Below, one piece after another: positions 33,080 to 42,625 of a DNA stretch of 64,000 nt; within the stretch, counting starts at the first letter, position 1; each line of letters begins with the position of its first letter. The position numbers and the translations under genes are program-made. The DNA comes from Paraphoma chrysanthemicola. Lineage: Eukaryota; Ascomycota; Dothideomycetes; Pleosporales; Phaeosphaeriaceae. The notes below the pieces were generated by a model. The model did no database searches. It saw nothing but the letters and a program-made list of their open reading frames with translations, and was not told the DNA's origin. The DNA is taken from contig JAGMWG010000014.1 in NCBI GenBank assembly GCA_020744225.1, positions 310,001 to 374,000 of the forward strand, read 5' to 3'.

Positions 33080-34005
33080 CTACCATACGAATGGGATCAT
33101 CCTCTTCCGCGGACCTACCTTGTCCTGACCAAACTTGTCGGCATACCATTGTTTGGTCCCGACAGCAGTCACACCGAGGTTGGTGGCTACGAATATGGTC
33201 CCGCATACAAGCGTCCAGTTCACCCATTTCGCCTCGGGCGCTGCAAGGAACGACAGTAGTGCATATATGGCGACTTCGCACGTATAGTGGGGACAGAGCA
33301 GATTTGTAAACACCGGATGTGAAGGCAGCTGGTACCCGTTGTTCTCGGTGCGCAGACGATAGAGGTAGGCGTGGTAGCTGTGCTGAAGCGTGTGGGCTGT
33401 CAGGATGGCAGGTACAAGAGCTACCTTAGCCCAGCTGCCAGCGCCTCGCGCAGGGCCCTCGATCCAGATGGCCATATTGATGGTGATGTAGAAGACAAGG
33501 CCCAGGATCCAGTGCGCAAACCACATGGTGCTCTTGCTCGACGAGGTGTATGCCCACGACTCCATCGTCCGCCGCGCACCCTGCAGCAGCATGAGGGTCC
33601 ATGCGACCTGGCTGAGGCCAGACTCGTCCCACACGCGCAGCTTCCATCGCCAGAAGAGCGAGCAGGCTACCGAGGTGATGTAGAAATGGGTGAAGTAGTT
33701 GTGCGGGACCTGGAACGTCGCAGCATAGTCGAGCAGCTTCACGATGGCCGACTTCTCAGCAGCCTCCTCTGCTGGGCGGCTCTTTCCACTCGACGTTGCA
33801 CGCGAGCCGTAGGCCAGGAAGCGGCTTCGCAAGGCAGGCACGACCTGTATGACAAGAATCTAGTAAGCAGGGCGGGTTAGTCGGTGGCAGAGCAGGCTGA
33901 GCGGTGTCGCGATACAAGAAGAGACGCAGCCAAGTAGAAGGCGCGCAGGAGGACCACGGGCTCGCACAGGGCCTCGAGGCTGCTGCCTATGGCTGGACGT
34001 GACAT
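33080..34005 (-). CDS. dfg10: Polyprenol-pathway reductase (Dfg10/SRD5A3 family)
   Basis: Two exons on the minus strand, 34005-33916 and 33859-33080, give 289 residues. It belongs to the steroid 5-alpha-reductase superfamily and acts in the ER in dolichol synthesis for N-glycosylation. The first exon supplies an N-terminal membrane helix (Leu-Arg-Ala-Phe-Tyr-Leu-Ala-Ala) and the 56-nt intron has GTATCG, ACTAAC and CTAG. Several hydrophobic helices follow. Family marks: a Gln-Gly-Ala-Arg-Arg segment, HPVFTNLLCPHYTCE with its conserved His and Glu, and a C-terminal Gly-Thr-Lys-Gln-Trp-Tyr-Ala-Asp-Lys-Phe before Arg-Lys-Arg. The ATG is the only good one in frame. The Hos4-like gene diverges 748 bp away. 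Confidence 0.92.
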
Positions 34006-34752
34006 TGCAGATTGCCGGCAGACGAGATGAGGGTGCTGTAACGGAGAGATGAGGGACCTGACCGCTTGTTTTGATTTGCGGTGCCCTTCATTTTGCGCGT
34101 GAGCGTGTTAAGTCAGCTAATTACCCGGCGATCGCAGCCATTTAGCGGCGTTTGGGCGTGACTCGCGCGTGTGGTTCAGGGCCATGCAGATGCAGCGCCC
34201 ATGGGAGCTGGATGCAGCGCTGTCTTCGCGTGCACGATGATGCGGGGGTGACAGCTGGCAGAGCGTGGTCCTGCGACATTCACGACTTCGTACGGGGCCA
34301 TTGGCAGCCCTCGCTCTCTCTCTCTCTCGCTGCCCTCGTTGCTCGAGATGCGCGATAAAGCACCTGGGCTGGAGTTGTAGCACCCCCAGGCTAGCCGCGC
34401 TGAGCTGCATGCAGGCTGCTGGGCCGGGGCCACTCAGCACACGGCACCATGGCGGCTTGGGCTCTTTGGCTTTGGCTTTGGCCTGCCTGGTCAAGCCTCT
34501 CTCCGTATCGCTCGGCCGCTGCCACCTGCACTCACACTCACAACACCCACTGCCACGCCCACGCCCTCGACCCCGACAGCATCCACCACCGCTGCCTGCA
34601 CTGCTTCCGCGTGGCGCTGCGGCTCTGAGCGACTGCGAGACGGCCATTGACACGCGCGTCGCCCCAGCGCCCTTCCCTCCGCACCTTGTCGTCCCTTGCG
34701 CTCTGGGCCAGCATGAGGCAGGAACCCCATCCTGTCCCCTCCTACATGCGTG
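34006..34752. other. Divergent promoter region, GC-rich
   Basis: It lies between the Dfg10-like gene (-) and the Hos4-like gene (+). It contains a short CT run (about 34315-34328) and GC-rich sequence that yields long but unconvincing frames on both strands. Confidence 0.5.
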
Positions 34753-34763
34753 ATGACCAGTAA
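34746..34763 (+). promoter_or_regulatory. Five-codon upstream ORF overlapping the Hos4-like start
   Basis: ATG at 34746 reads ATG CGT GAT GAC CAG TAA and overlaps the main ATG (34753) in another frame. Ribosomes starting here would bypass the main start, so it could lower translation. It matters only if the mRNA 5' end lies upstream of 34746. Confidence 0.45.
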
Positions 34764-37700
34764 TGGCGATCCTGCATTAAACGCATCCTCCCTGCCCGTC
34801 GTCAAGCCCAGCAACCTCCCCCGCCGCACTCCCTCTCCGCGCCCTGCGGCTCCCAAGGCAGCCTCGCCGTCCAGCAAAGAGAACCGCCCGCTGCCCCAGA
34901 ACGGCCACCATGACCACGACCACGACCATGACGACGCACAGAACGAGTCCGAGGCTGAGACGGTCGTGCTGGGCCGCGGCGACGACTCGCCCGAGAAGAA
35001 GGTGATCAAGACGGAGCGCACCGACAACGACGCGGCTCGCCTGCGCTCCATTGAAGAGGAGTCACGCGCCCACTCTCCCGTCACCAATGGCCGTCGGCGT
35101 TCCAGCAACAGCAAAGATGTCAAGTCCAACGGCACCAAGCACGGCTCTGAGCGCGATGCAAAGAGCCCTGTGCCTACCTCGCCCAGCAGCCGCACCACCT
35201 CGCGGCACACCAAAGACACTAGCCCAACGGACTCGAACAAGTCACCCGTGCAGTCTGCCGTGTCGCCCACACAGACTACTGGCCGCGGCCGCAGCGCATC
35301 GACAGTTGAGAACCGCAAGCGCAAACTGCGCGATGACTCGTTTCCTCAGTCGGCAGAGCCTCCGCGACAAAAGGCCAAAACCGAGGGATTGAGAGAGTCG
35401 CGCCAGCCTCACTCGCCCGCGACACCAGGCTTTGGCCGCCCGCACAAGCGCTCGCAGTCCACACAGTCGACCGTGACAGGTGTGGCCGGGCGCAAGCGCA
35501 GAGAAACCACCTCTCTTGCTCTGACCGTAGAGCCAACACGATGGCCATCTGACGGAGATTCAGACGACTCGTCCTCGCCGCCTGCGTACACGCCCAACCT
35601 AATGCAGCACACGCGCCTCAAACGCTCCTCGCATCGTGCTCTCACCTCACCTGCTCGCACCTTGATCAAGCCCAAAGTCGACAGATTCGGCGCGACGCGA
35701 CTGGCAAAGGAGTGCGAAAAGGGCGAACTAGACGCAGTCAAGGAGGCGTTTGAAGAAGCACCTGACGAGTTGGACTCGGTAGATTACGCCGGCATTGCAC
35801 CGCTGCAAAAAGCTTCCTTGCACGGATGGGTGGATGTGGCCCGTTTTCTGATCAGCAAAGGCTGCGACACGGCTTGCGAGTCTGGAAACGGCGATACGCC
35901 TCTCATCGACGCAGTGGCAAACAGCCACCTGGATGTGATCAAGGTTCTGCTGGACGAAGGTCATGTAAATCCGCATCATTCAAACAAGAAGGGAGAACGC
36001 GCAATAGACGTGCTGGACAACGAAGACGATGACGCGGAAGAGATTGAAAAAGTGCTCAGAGAAGCCATGCGCAAGGAAACAAATACTTCGCGAAGTGACA
36101 AGCAGCCCCAGCGCAGACAGGGAAAGACGGCCTCACGACTCTTATACAACGAATTCAACGTCGAAACGCTCATCGAAAAGGCCGGCAATGGAGATAGCAT
36201 CGCCGTCGGCGAACTTCTCGCCAGCAACATCAAGCCTAACATCACCTGCGGAGTGGCTGCGGCTAGAGGCGGACATTGGGATATCCTCAGCGTCCTGCTT
36301 GCAAGCGGTCTGAAGGCCGATTTCGACCCATCGAAGCACCCAGACACTCCCATGACCGTTGCCATTGGTCGCGGACACTTGAACATTATTGAGCTTCTCC
36401 TGGAGCAGGACGACTTTGATCCAACACGACGCAACAAGGAGAATAAGACTTACTATGAGCTCGCTGAGGAGAAGGCGGGTCCAAGCTGGGAGACGGAGCG
36501 CGATATTCTTAAGCGAGCGTACGACGAGCGCAAAGGACTGCACCGGAGCCCAAGACGACAGAAGAAGGAAGTGCCTAATCCATCAGCAAATCGACCGAGC
36601 AGGAACAGCTTGCCGAAGCGTGATCGCTCGTCATCGCCCCAGAGAGATTCCAAACGGGCTAGTCTGACCAAATCAACGACGGCGCCGCAAAAATCGCGAC
36701 GACTCATGTCTGGAAAAGAAATGGCAAGCCGAGAGGGCAAGAGGCGGAAGCGGGTAGTGGATGACGAGACCTCAGAGGACGAAAGTGAGGAGGATGTACG
36801 GCCACCTACAAGAAAGGCCAAACCCCGCTCCTATAGTCTGGGTGAGGCGAACAAGCCCGTCAAGGAACCGTTGAAGGCGCGGTCGGACGACAATGATACA
36901 ACGAAGCGCAAGGGCCCCGCGCCATCGGATAGCGAGCACGACCATGGCTCCAAACCCCAACAGAAAATCCGCACAAAAGTCGAACCCTCAGCCCGCACCA
37001 AAGCCACTCCTGAAGTGCAGTCACCAGACGAACGCAAGCCAGTGAAGAACAAAATCAAGTACAAGACGATGGAAGACAAGATCAAAAAGCGCAAGCTCTC
37101 CGACGCCTCTACAGACGGCGCGAGCATAAAGAGGATGCCGACTGATTCTGCCAAGTCCACGCCTGCTCCGCCCGAGAGAACCGCCACACCAGAAGCAGTA
37201 CGCGAACGTCGTCAAGAAGAACAGCGATTGGAGATTGAGGCTCGGCGGAAGGCCGCCGAAGCAGCTGCTGAAGCAGAGAGGTTAAAGAAGGAACAAGAAG
37301 AAGCCGCACGCAAAGCTGCAGAGGAGGCGGAGGCGGAAAGAAAGGCAGCGGCCGAAGCGGAAGCCCAACGACAAGCTGAAGAAGCGGAGGCTGCACGAAA
37401 GCGCGAGGAAGAAGAGATGCAACGTCGTGCAGAGGAGGAGGCCAAGAGACAAGAAATGCTTATGGCTCGACAAGATCGCATATCTAAGCTACCTCGCGCC
37501 CTACGACGGGCCTGCATCATGGGCCACGATCGTCCGCTTCATTTCTCTGGTGACGAGCTTGGTATCTCTGCCGTCTTTCTCCCACTGTACTACACGTCCT
37601 CGCAGGAAATACATGCTGGCGAAGCACCCGGAAAGACATATGTCTGCTCTTTCCAGCTCGTTGGAATTCTCGGACTGCCCGAGCTGGATCTCGCACACCT

Positions 37701-38112
37701 CGACTCGCCGTACTGCGACTGGCCCCGTATACCTGTATCTCACAAGCAGCGCGAATCTATCCTTCGCCAGATCGATATTGATCGACTAGCCCAAGAATAC
37801 CGCTTTCCGATGGAGTTCACTCCAGGCTACGATTATGGTAAAATCCAGGAGAGCATAAAGGAAGCAAGGACGCAATTCCTCGCCATGGACGGCCTATACT
37901 GGGTGGAAGAATCTCTGTTGCGGGATGAGATGGACAAGGTTGAACAACTCAAGCCTCTCCTCGAGGATATCAAGCCCGGCTGTGGCAAGAGGAGGGTTGC
38001 TCTGACCGACATTGACGAGAGCGAAAAAGACAAGCCCAAGAAGACTTTCATGGACCTCATTATGGCGCAAAATGGGGTCAACGGCGTTCATGTTAATGGC
38101 GACGCCGGCTGA
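34753..38112 (+). CDS. hos4: Ankyrin-repeat protein, Hos4-like (Set3 deacetylase complex)
   Basis: A single exon of 1119 residues from ATG 34753. The first 310 residues are disordered, Ser/Pro/Arg-rich, with a His-Asp run near residue 55. Ankyrin repeats cover about 315-430 (Asp-Tyr-Ala-Gly-Ile-Ala-Pro-Leu; Gly-Asp-Thr-Pro-Leu-Ile-Asp-Ala-Val) and more at about 470-560. A basic disordered stretch follows, then a long Glu/Ala/Arg coiled coil (about 815-915). A folded C-terminal domain (about 920-1080) starts at Leu-Pro-Arg-Ala-Leu-Arg-Arg-Ala. This build matches fungal Hos4-type subunits of the Set3 histone deacetylase complex. The Hos4 name is an inference from architecture. Confidence 0.8.
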   Translation: MTSNGDPALNASSLPVVKPSNLPRRTPSPRPAAPKAASPSSKENRPLPQNGHHDHDHDHDDAQNESEAETVVLGRGDDSPEKKVIKTERTDNDAARLRSIEEESRAHSPVTNGRRRSSNSKDVKSNGTKHGSERDAKSPVPTSPSSRTTSRHTKDTSPTDSNKSPVQSAVSPTQTTGRGRSASTVENRKRKLRDDSFPQSAEPPRQKAKTEGLRESRQPHSPATPGFGRPHKRSQSTQSTVTGVAGRKRRETTSLALTVEPTRWPSDGDSDDSSSPPAYTPNLMQHTRLKRSSHRALTSPARTLIKPKVDRFGATRLAKECEKGELDAVKEAFEEAPDELDSVDYAGIAPLQKASLHGWVDVARFLISKGCDTACESGNGDTPLIDAVANSHLDVIKVLLDEGHVNPHHSNKKGERAIDVLDNEDDDAEEIEKVLREAMRKETNTSRSDKQPQRRQGKTASRLLYNEFNVETLIEKAGNGDSIAVGELLASNIKPNITCGVAAARGGHWDILSVLLASGLKADFDPSKHPDTPMTVAIGRGHLNIIELLLEQDDFDPTRRNKENKTYYELAEEKAGPSWETERDILKRAYDERKGLHRSPRRQKKEVPNPSANRPSRNSLPKRDRSSSPQRDSKRASLTKSTTAPQKSRRLMSGKEMASREGKRRKRVVDDETSEDESEEDVRPPTRKAKPRSYSLGEANKPVKEPLKARSDDNDTTKRKGPAPSDSEHDHGSKPQQKIRTKVEPSARTKATPEVQSPDERKPVKNKIKYKTMEDKIKKRKLSDASTDGASIKRMPTDSAKSTPAPPERTATPEAVRERRQEEQRLEIEARRKAAEAAAEAERLKKEQEEAARKAAEEAEAERKAAAEAEAQRQAEEAEAARKREEEEMQRRAEEEAKRQEMLMARQDRISKLPRALRRACIMGHDRPLHFSGDELGISAVFLPLYYTSSQEIHAGEAPGKTYVCSFQLVGILGLPELDLAHLDSPYCDWPRIPVSHKQRESILRQIDIDRLAQEYRFPMEFTPGYDYGKIQESIKEARTQFLAMDGLYWVEESLLRDEMDKVEQLKPLLEDIKPGCGKRRVALTDIDESEKDKPKKTFMDLIMAQNGVNGVHVNGDAG

Positions 38113-38782
38113 AAGACGCCCAAGAGGCTTTGGCATATTGGTTGTAAAAAAAAATACTTTGGGGCACTCCGCCAGCAGTGCCTCCATATCGCGTCCCAGC
38201 GCCAAGCGGCATATGAGCCAGCTTGAGGGAAGGACATGTTGAGAAGGTTCAAAACTGTACCACGATTCTCTTTGTACGCTGATTGAGACACGTCTGATGT
38301 GTCTCTGTTTATTGATTGGGTGGGATGAAGTGTGCACATAATGACACAAATATCATCATTGATGGTTAAAAACCAATCTCTTCCGTGTTTGTGAAGTCAA
38401 AAGTGATAGTCCAGTCGAGACAATGCGGTTACTACGCCACCCTCGACACCGCCTGCCCCACTACCCGCGTTCTGCCACCCCGCATGCACGTCGCGCGGGA
38501 GAGCTTCAAGCTTCCCAATTTACCATTCCAAACAATACCACTTCTCAGCGTCTCTTTATCCACATTTGACACGGGACGACAGCCGTTCACATCCAGAGCA
38601 CCCTCTACGAATTCCTCGTCATTTCGTCTCAACCCATTCGCAACCGACTTACCACCACAACCCACCTCCAACATCCACCTCTACCTGAAAGTCACGCGCA
38701 TCCAAGACTACCCTACACCACGACCTCAACCACCCACCTCTCCATATATCCTCAATAACCACCCTCGCACGCACGGCCCCGC
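38113..38782. other. Intergenic, promoter of the parvulin gene
   Basis: The 3' end of the Hos4-like gene is followed by a C/A-rich leader before the parvulin start. The 194-codon frame at 38385-38969 crosses the parvulin in another frame and has no family signal. Confidence 0.5.
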
Positions 38783-39145
38783 ATGGCGCCCAAAAACAAG
38801 GGCAAGGGCAAAGACAAAGACGAATCCAGCGGCGGAGGAAGCAGCAAACTCAAGCCCGCAACAAGCATCAACGTGCGGCACATCCTTTGCGAGAAACACA
38901 GCAAGAAGGAAGAAGCGCTTGAGAAGATACGGAATGGGGCCAAGTTCGATGAGGTTGCGAGGGAAATGAGCGAGGATAAAGCGCGCCAGGGAGGGAGTCT
39001 CGGGTGGAAGGTGAGGGGCAGTTTGATGGGCGAGTTTGAGAAGGTGGCGTATGAACTTGAGCCGAGTACGACGGGGAATCCGAAGATTGGGGAGGTCAAG
39101 ACGAGGGAGGGGTATCATATTATTATGGTTGAGGGGAGGAAGTGA
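38783..39145 (+). CDS. Parvulin peptidyl-prolyl isomerase (Pin4/Par14 type)
   Basis: A single exon of 120 residues. It has a basic, Gly/Ser-rich N-terminal tail (MAPKNKGKGKDK...) and one rotamase domain: Val-Arg-His-Ile-Leu-Cys-Glu-Lys, Phe-Asp-Glu-Val-Ala-Arg-Glu-Met-Ser, Gly-Gly-Ser-Leu-Gly-Trp, and Gly-Tyr-His-Ile-Ile-Met-Val-Glu-Gly-Arg at the end. There is no WW domain, so it is the Par14 class and not Pin1. Par14 proteins bind DNA or pre-ribosomes through the basic tail and speed up Xaa-Pro isomerisation. Length and motifs are complete. Confidence 0.95.
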   Translation: MAPKNKGKGKDKDESSGGGSSKLKPATSINVRHILCEKHSKKEEALEKIRNGAKFDEVAREMSEDKARQGGSLGWKVRGSLMGEFEKVAYELEPSTTGNPKIGEVKTREGYHIIMVEGRK

Positions 39146-39548
39146 GATGCTGGATGCTTGGAGCGACGTGAACAAGGGATAAATCAGGGCCTGGAAAGCA
39201 CACAGGGAGCGATTAGTGCTGAGAATCTGCCATGTTGCCGAAACTCGACGGGTTTTGAGGAACTCCCGGCAGTATTAAGCTGATATCACTGCAGCATGCA
39301 TCCCAGTGCGAGAGTCGTGGCTGTTAACAAATGCCGAGTCTGGCTTCTCGTTGTGCTTCTTGACTGGATTGTGAAGCGGCTTTATTTGCTGTCTGTCCTT
39401 ACCCAGAATGCTCCTTGGCCGACAGCCAAATTAACACTCGGCTCTCACTCGTTCTTTGAACACGCCACGCATGGATATCTAGTGTGACAGTTTCGAGTTT
39501 CGAAAACACCTAGTCTTTAGTGCCTTGTTCAACCTTTGCTTATCTTTG
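39146..39548. other. Convergent gap, nothing recognised
   Basis: It separates the 3' ends of the parvulin (+) and HET (-) genes. No terminator-like or repeat feature was identified. Confidence 0.5.
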
Positions 39549-41591
39549 CTACCACACGACAAACTCTTGTGTTTCCGCTTCAGCGAAGAGATGGGTTAGT
39601 TGACGTGGGAGAGAAGCTTCTTGCTGTAGCTCCGCTACGAAGCTTGCCAGTGCTTGTTGTTGTTGTAGATCCCCTTCTCCAGTGATCTGTACCGAATCGC
39701 GCACATCATCACGCAGACTTGGGGCTGGCTCTACGATATCAATCGCTACAAGACCAATGCGTATCCAGTGGTCAGGGTCCGTGCTGTCACGCGTCAGAAT
39801 CATATACGATCTAACTTCATGCACAGTTTCGGTATCCTCCGAAGTCCAGGGTACGTGCGTCTTGGTAATGTCGGTATGTTTCGCCAGCTGCACAATGATG
39901 ACTTCCAGCGGTTCGAGTTGGTGAGCATGGTGAAAACTGTCAAGCCCAAAGTGGGTAGCCTCATTGGACTCATACCACGGAGACTTGCGTATGGCGAAGT
40001 TGCCGACAATGACTTCGTATGGTGAATGCCTTGCGGTCGGCGGAGACGAGCACACAAGGTGACCAAGTAGCGCTTTAGCACTAATGGTCAAGTGGGCCAT
40101 AGCAAGCTGTCCTGTCGTGTCTGCTCCAGCCGGCTTGCAAACAATGTTTGTAACTTCTGCCAAGTTTTGAGATGCAGGAAGATACTGTATATTCAGGTCT
40201 CGTGCTGGTGTTGTCATTGATGCCCAAGACCATGATGGCGCCCTCCAGACCTCTGCAGTTGTTGCAGTCGTAGATAAGTCTGTGCTACCTGGTCGTGTAG
40301 TGAAATACCACAAGAGGTCCTGGATGATCGTACGCTTCCACAATCCTGCAGCATACTCATCCTGCAATTGAGCAGCGACTACTTTGACTATGCCCGAAAG
40401 TGCTGGGAAAATGTCGCTTGGAAATGTGAGGGAACGTCTGAAGTAGTCCTGTACAATTCTTCCCCAACGGATATTGCGGTCCTGCTTGGAGTGAAAAAAG
40501 AAGGCTTTGAAATTGTGGGAGTTGGATTCACTGTCATATACGGTTCCACATTCCCAGACTAGCTCCTCGCCAGCGAAATGAAGAACGCGGGGCGAAAGTA
40601 TCCGCTCCTGGTAGGCCCATCCACGCCACAGGAGAGGCTGAGAGCTACGAATCAGGGTGCGGCGAAAACTGAGATTATGCTCGGTCCCGTCGTGGAATCT
40701 AAGTATCGCAAGAGGCTCGTAGTCGTGGGTGGAACGTAAGCTGTCTGAGGTGAAGCAACCACCAGACGAATCGGCGGAATGCGTCGCAGCTAGCGTGATG
40801 TACGCATTCTGATAGATTGATGCCATATTAGCGGACTGCTGCTGCCAATCTAGGTCACTATCCTGGATGATACAAAGAGAGTCAATCCACAGATATGCGA
40901 TGCTCAATTTGCGCACGAAGGATACTGCATCCTGAAACGTCCGAGGCATGGCACTCCATGGAATTTCTTGTGCGAAAGACGATATATTTTTTGACGTTGT
41001 TTGAACCATCGTCTTCGTTCCCCAGCAATGAGACAGACAAGCATACTTTGCTTGCTCTGTCTCCGGAGGCGAGTGAAGGCGAACTCGGCCATTTCTTACA
41101 TCCAGAACCCGTCGCGGCAGTTTACCTTCAGCACTCGCTACACAGTCGTGTCCTTCATCGCAGATGTTGATCCATCGAAGAGCTGTTCTTAGGCTTCGAT
41201 CGGACTTCGTGTCGAATGGCAATAAGCGCTGTACGTCTCCTCGCCCAACTTGGTTCAAGGAATGTTGATAAAAGCGCCATGTTTCTGGGTGCGTGCTGGG
41301 GGGATCCCAAGCTAAAATTATCTCACTGGAGTGTTTTCGAATCGAGGTATACACTCTGTCGTGCCCCGAAGAGTACGTGATTTTCGTGGTTCTCGATGTG
41401 CCAGGCCAGTGTTGGTTCACAGCAGCATAGCGGAGTATACACGCAGGACAACCTTGTCTTGCAGAATCCTCGATCTCCCCAAGTACTATCCTTTCAAAGT
41501 TTATTCTCGAGGAACGAAGCGGGCATTCAAACTCTTCGTCCAAAATGAATTTACAGTTTGGGTGAAGGACCAGCCTGGCTGGCTCGTCCAT
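39549..41591 (-). CDS. HET-domain (heterokaryon incompatibility) protein
   Basis: A single exon of 680 residues from ATG 41591; the frame is closed by a TAA just upstream. The HET domain starts at Tyr-Ala-Cys-Leu-Ser-His-Cys-Trp-Gly (183-191), followed by a Phe-Gln-Asp-Ala-Val segment, YLWIDSLCIIQD and Met-Ala-Ser-Ile-Tyr-Gln-Asn-Ala. Such proteins trigger cell death after fusion of unlike hyphae; many are polymorphic and fast-evolving. N-terminal Cys residues (Cys-Pro-Ala-Cys-Ile-Leu-Arg) are common in the class. The second half has the usual Trp-rich tail (Ala-Pro-Ser-Trp-Ser-Trp-Ala-Ser). No NACHT or WD40 partner domain is present. An AT-rich gap with a dispersed repeat lies behind its start. 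Confidence 0.93.
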   Translation of the reverse strand: MDEPARLVLHPNCKFILDEEFECPLRSSRINFERIVLGEIEDSARQGCPACILRYAAVNQHWPGTSRTTKITYSSGHDRVYTSIRKHSSEIILAWDPPSTHPETWRFYQHSLNQVGRGDVQRLLPFDTKSDRSLRTALRWINICDEGHDCVASAEGKLPRRVLDVRNGRVRLHSPPETEQAKYACLSHCWGTKTMVQTTSKNISSFAQEIPWSAMPRTFQDAVSFVRKLSIAYLWIDSLCIIQDSDLDWQQQSANMASIYQNAYITLAATHSADSSGGCFTSDSLRSTHDYEPLAILRFHDGTEHNLSFRRTLIRSSQPLLWRGWAYQERILSPRVLHFAGEELVWECGTVYDSESNSHNFKAFFFHSKQDRNIRWGRIVQDYFRRSLTFPSDIFPALSGIVKVVAAQLQDEYAAGLWKRTIIQDLLWYFTTRPGSTDLSTTATTAEVWRAPSWSWASMTTPARDLNIQYLPASQNLAEVTNIVCKPAGADTTGQLAMAHLTISAKALLGHLVCSSPPTARHSPYEVIVGNFAIRKSPWYESNEATHFGLDSFHHAHQLEPLEVIIVQLAKHTDITKTHVPWTSEDTETVHEVRSYMILTRDSTDPDHWIRIGLVAIDIVEPAPSLRDDVRDSVQITGEGDLQQQQALASFVAELQQEASLPRQLTHLFAEAETQEFVVW

Positions 41592-42265
41592 TGCATCAAG
41601 CACCGCTTGGTATTACGGGTTTGCTGCCACTTTTCATTCCTTCGGGACCGTTCGCGTAAGATGATGAGGTCGTGGTGATTGTGTCCACAATGCAAGTCGT
41701 GGCAGATAAGGCTGAGTCGTATTTCGCCGTCAGCCCAGTGCAGTTGAAGGTGCCTTAATCGACGTAGCCGACAAGCGCAGTGCTGTTAGAACCGAGATCT
41801 TTCGCGTTGAGGTGTGTACGTGGCTGAAGGACACAGGCAGCAAGTACGCTGATGCCTAGGTGCTTACAGATTGGAAGTACCGGTAGCTAGCGTGCCCCAC
41901 TAGGACCGTGTAAGGATGTCTCTATATGCCAAAGCACGACGAATCTCAATACTAGCTTGAGCGGAGAAGCAAACTTCATAGTAAGCTGAAGCAAACCAGG
42001 CAGTGTTATCAGCTCTTCGATATCCACTGAAATCAATACTGAGTGTCGTCCGGCTGTTGTCCATGCTGCCGTGCATCTCAAGCACTTCTCTTATCTACAT
42101 TTCCTTTTAGTGCATAAGAGAATGTCTTGCTTGTTCCGCTACGCTAGACCTCGTTAAGTAAAGTTTACGCAAAATACATTCAGCCGGTTGTTACGACTTC
42201 ACACTTCCTAGACATCTTCACATCAATTTATAAGCGTAGTATGAAACTGATGATTCATTAGAACG
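41592..42265. other. AT-rich intergenic, nothing recognised
   Basis: Upstream of the HET gene. Only short frames were seen. It leads into the dispersed repeat at 42.27 kb. Confidence 0.5.
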
Positions 42266-42412
42266 CCTCCAGGCGACTATAAGATTTATTATTAGGAGCA
42301 AGTGAATATATCCAGCCTATGAAACCAAGCGTATGTAGTGACTCCACAGGGCACTACTATGCGGAGTGTACGGCCGAATAAAAGAAGGGCACGGCCAACT
42401 ATATCTGGCCAA
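42266..42412. repeat. Dispersed repeat, copy 2 (possible solo LTR)
   Basis: It aligns with 17486-17635 in the same orientation. The matching 18-nt end block is GGCCAACTATATCTGGCC (42393-42410), an imperfect palindrome where copy 1 is perfect. The next 200 bp are also AT-rich, but I could not align them. Confidence 0.6.
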
Positions 42413-42625
42413 AGTTTATTAGGAAGTCCGATAGCAATGATCCGTCATTCGCAGTCCTCATTTCACCTCAATCATCTAGTCTTCACGACACCAAGAAATT
42501 AAACAAGTGATGTATAACGGCGCGCAGGATCGTGATTCTTCAAGCATTATAAATAGTCTTCTGAGCACAATCAGGTGCACGCGTATTCAAATGTAGCCTG
42601 AATAGATGAGAGGCAAGACCACTTC

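Noticed and set aside
34315..34328. CT dinucleotide run as a notable microsatellite
   Set aside because: Only about seven units; common in fungal promoters.
34491..35324. 277-codon minus-strand frame across the Hos4-like start
   Set aside because: Opposite strand of a coding exon and GC-rich leader; composition is Arg/Ser/Leu-rich and matches nothing.
38385..38969. 194-codon frame overlapping the parvulin
   Set aside because: It runs out of frame through the parvulin exon and is Pro/Thr-rich leader sequence upstream.
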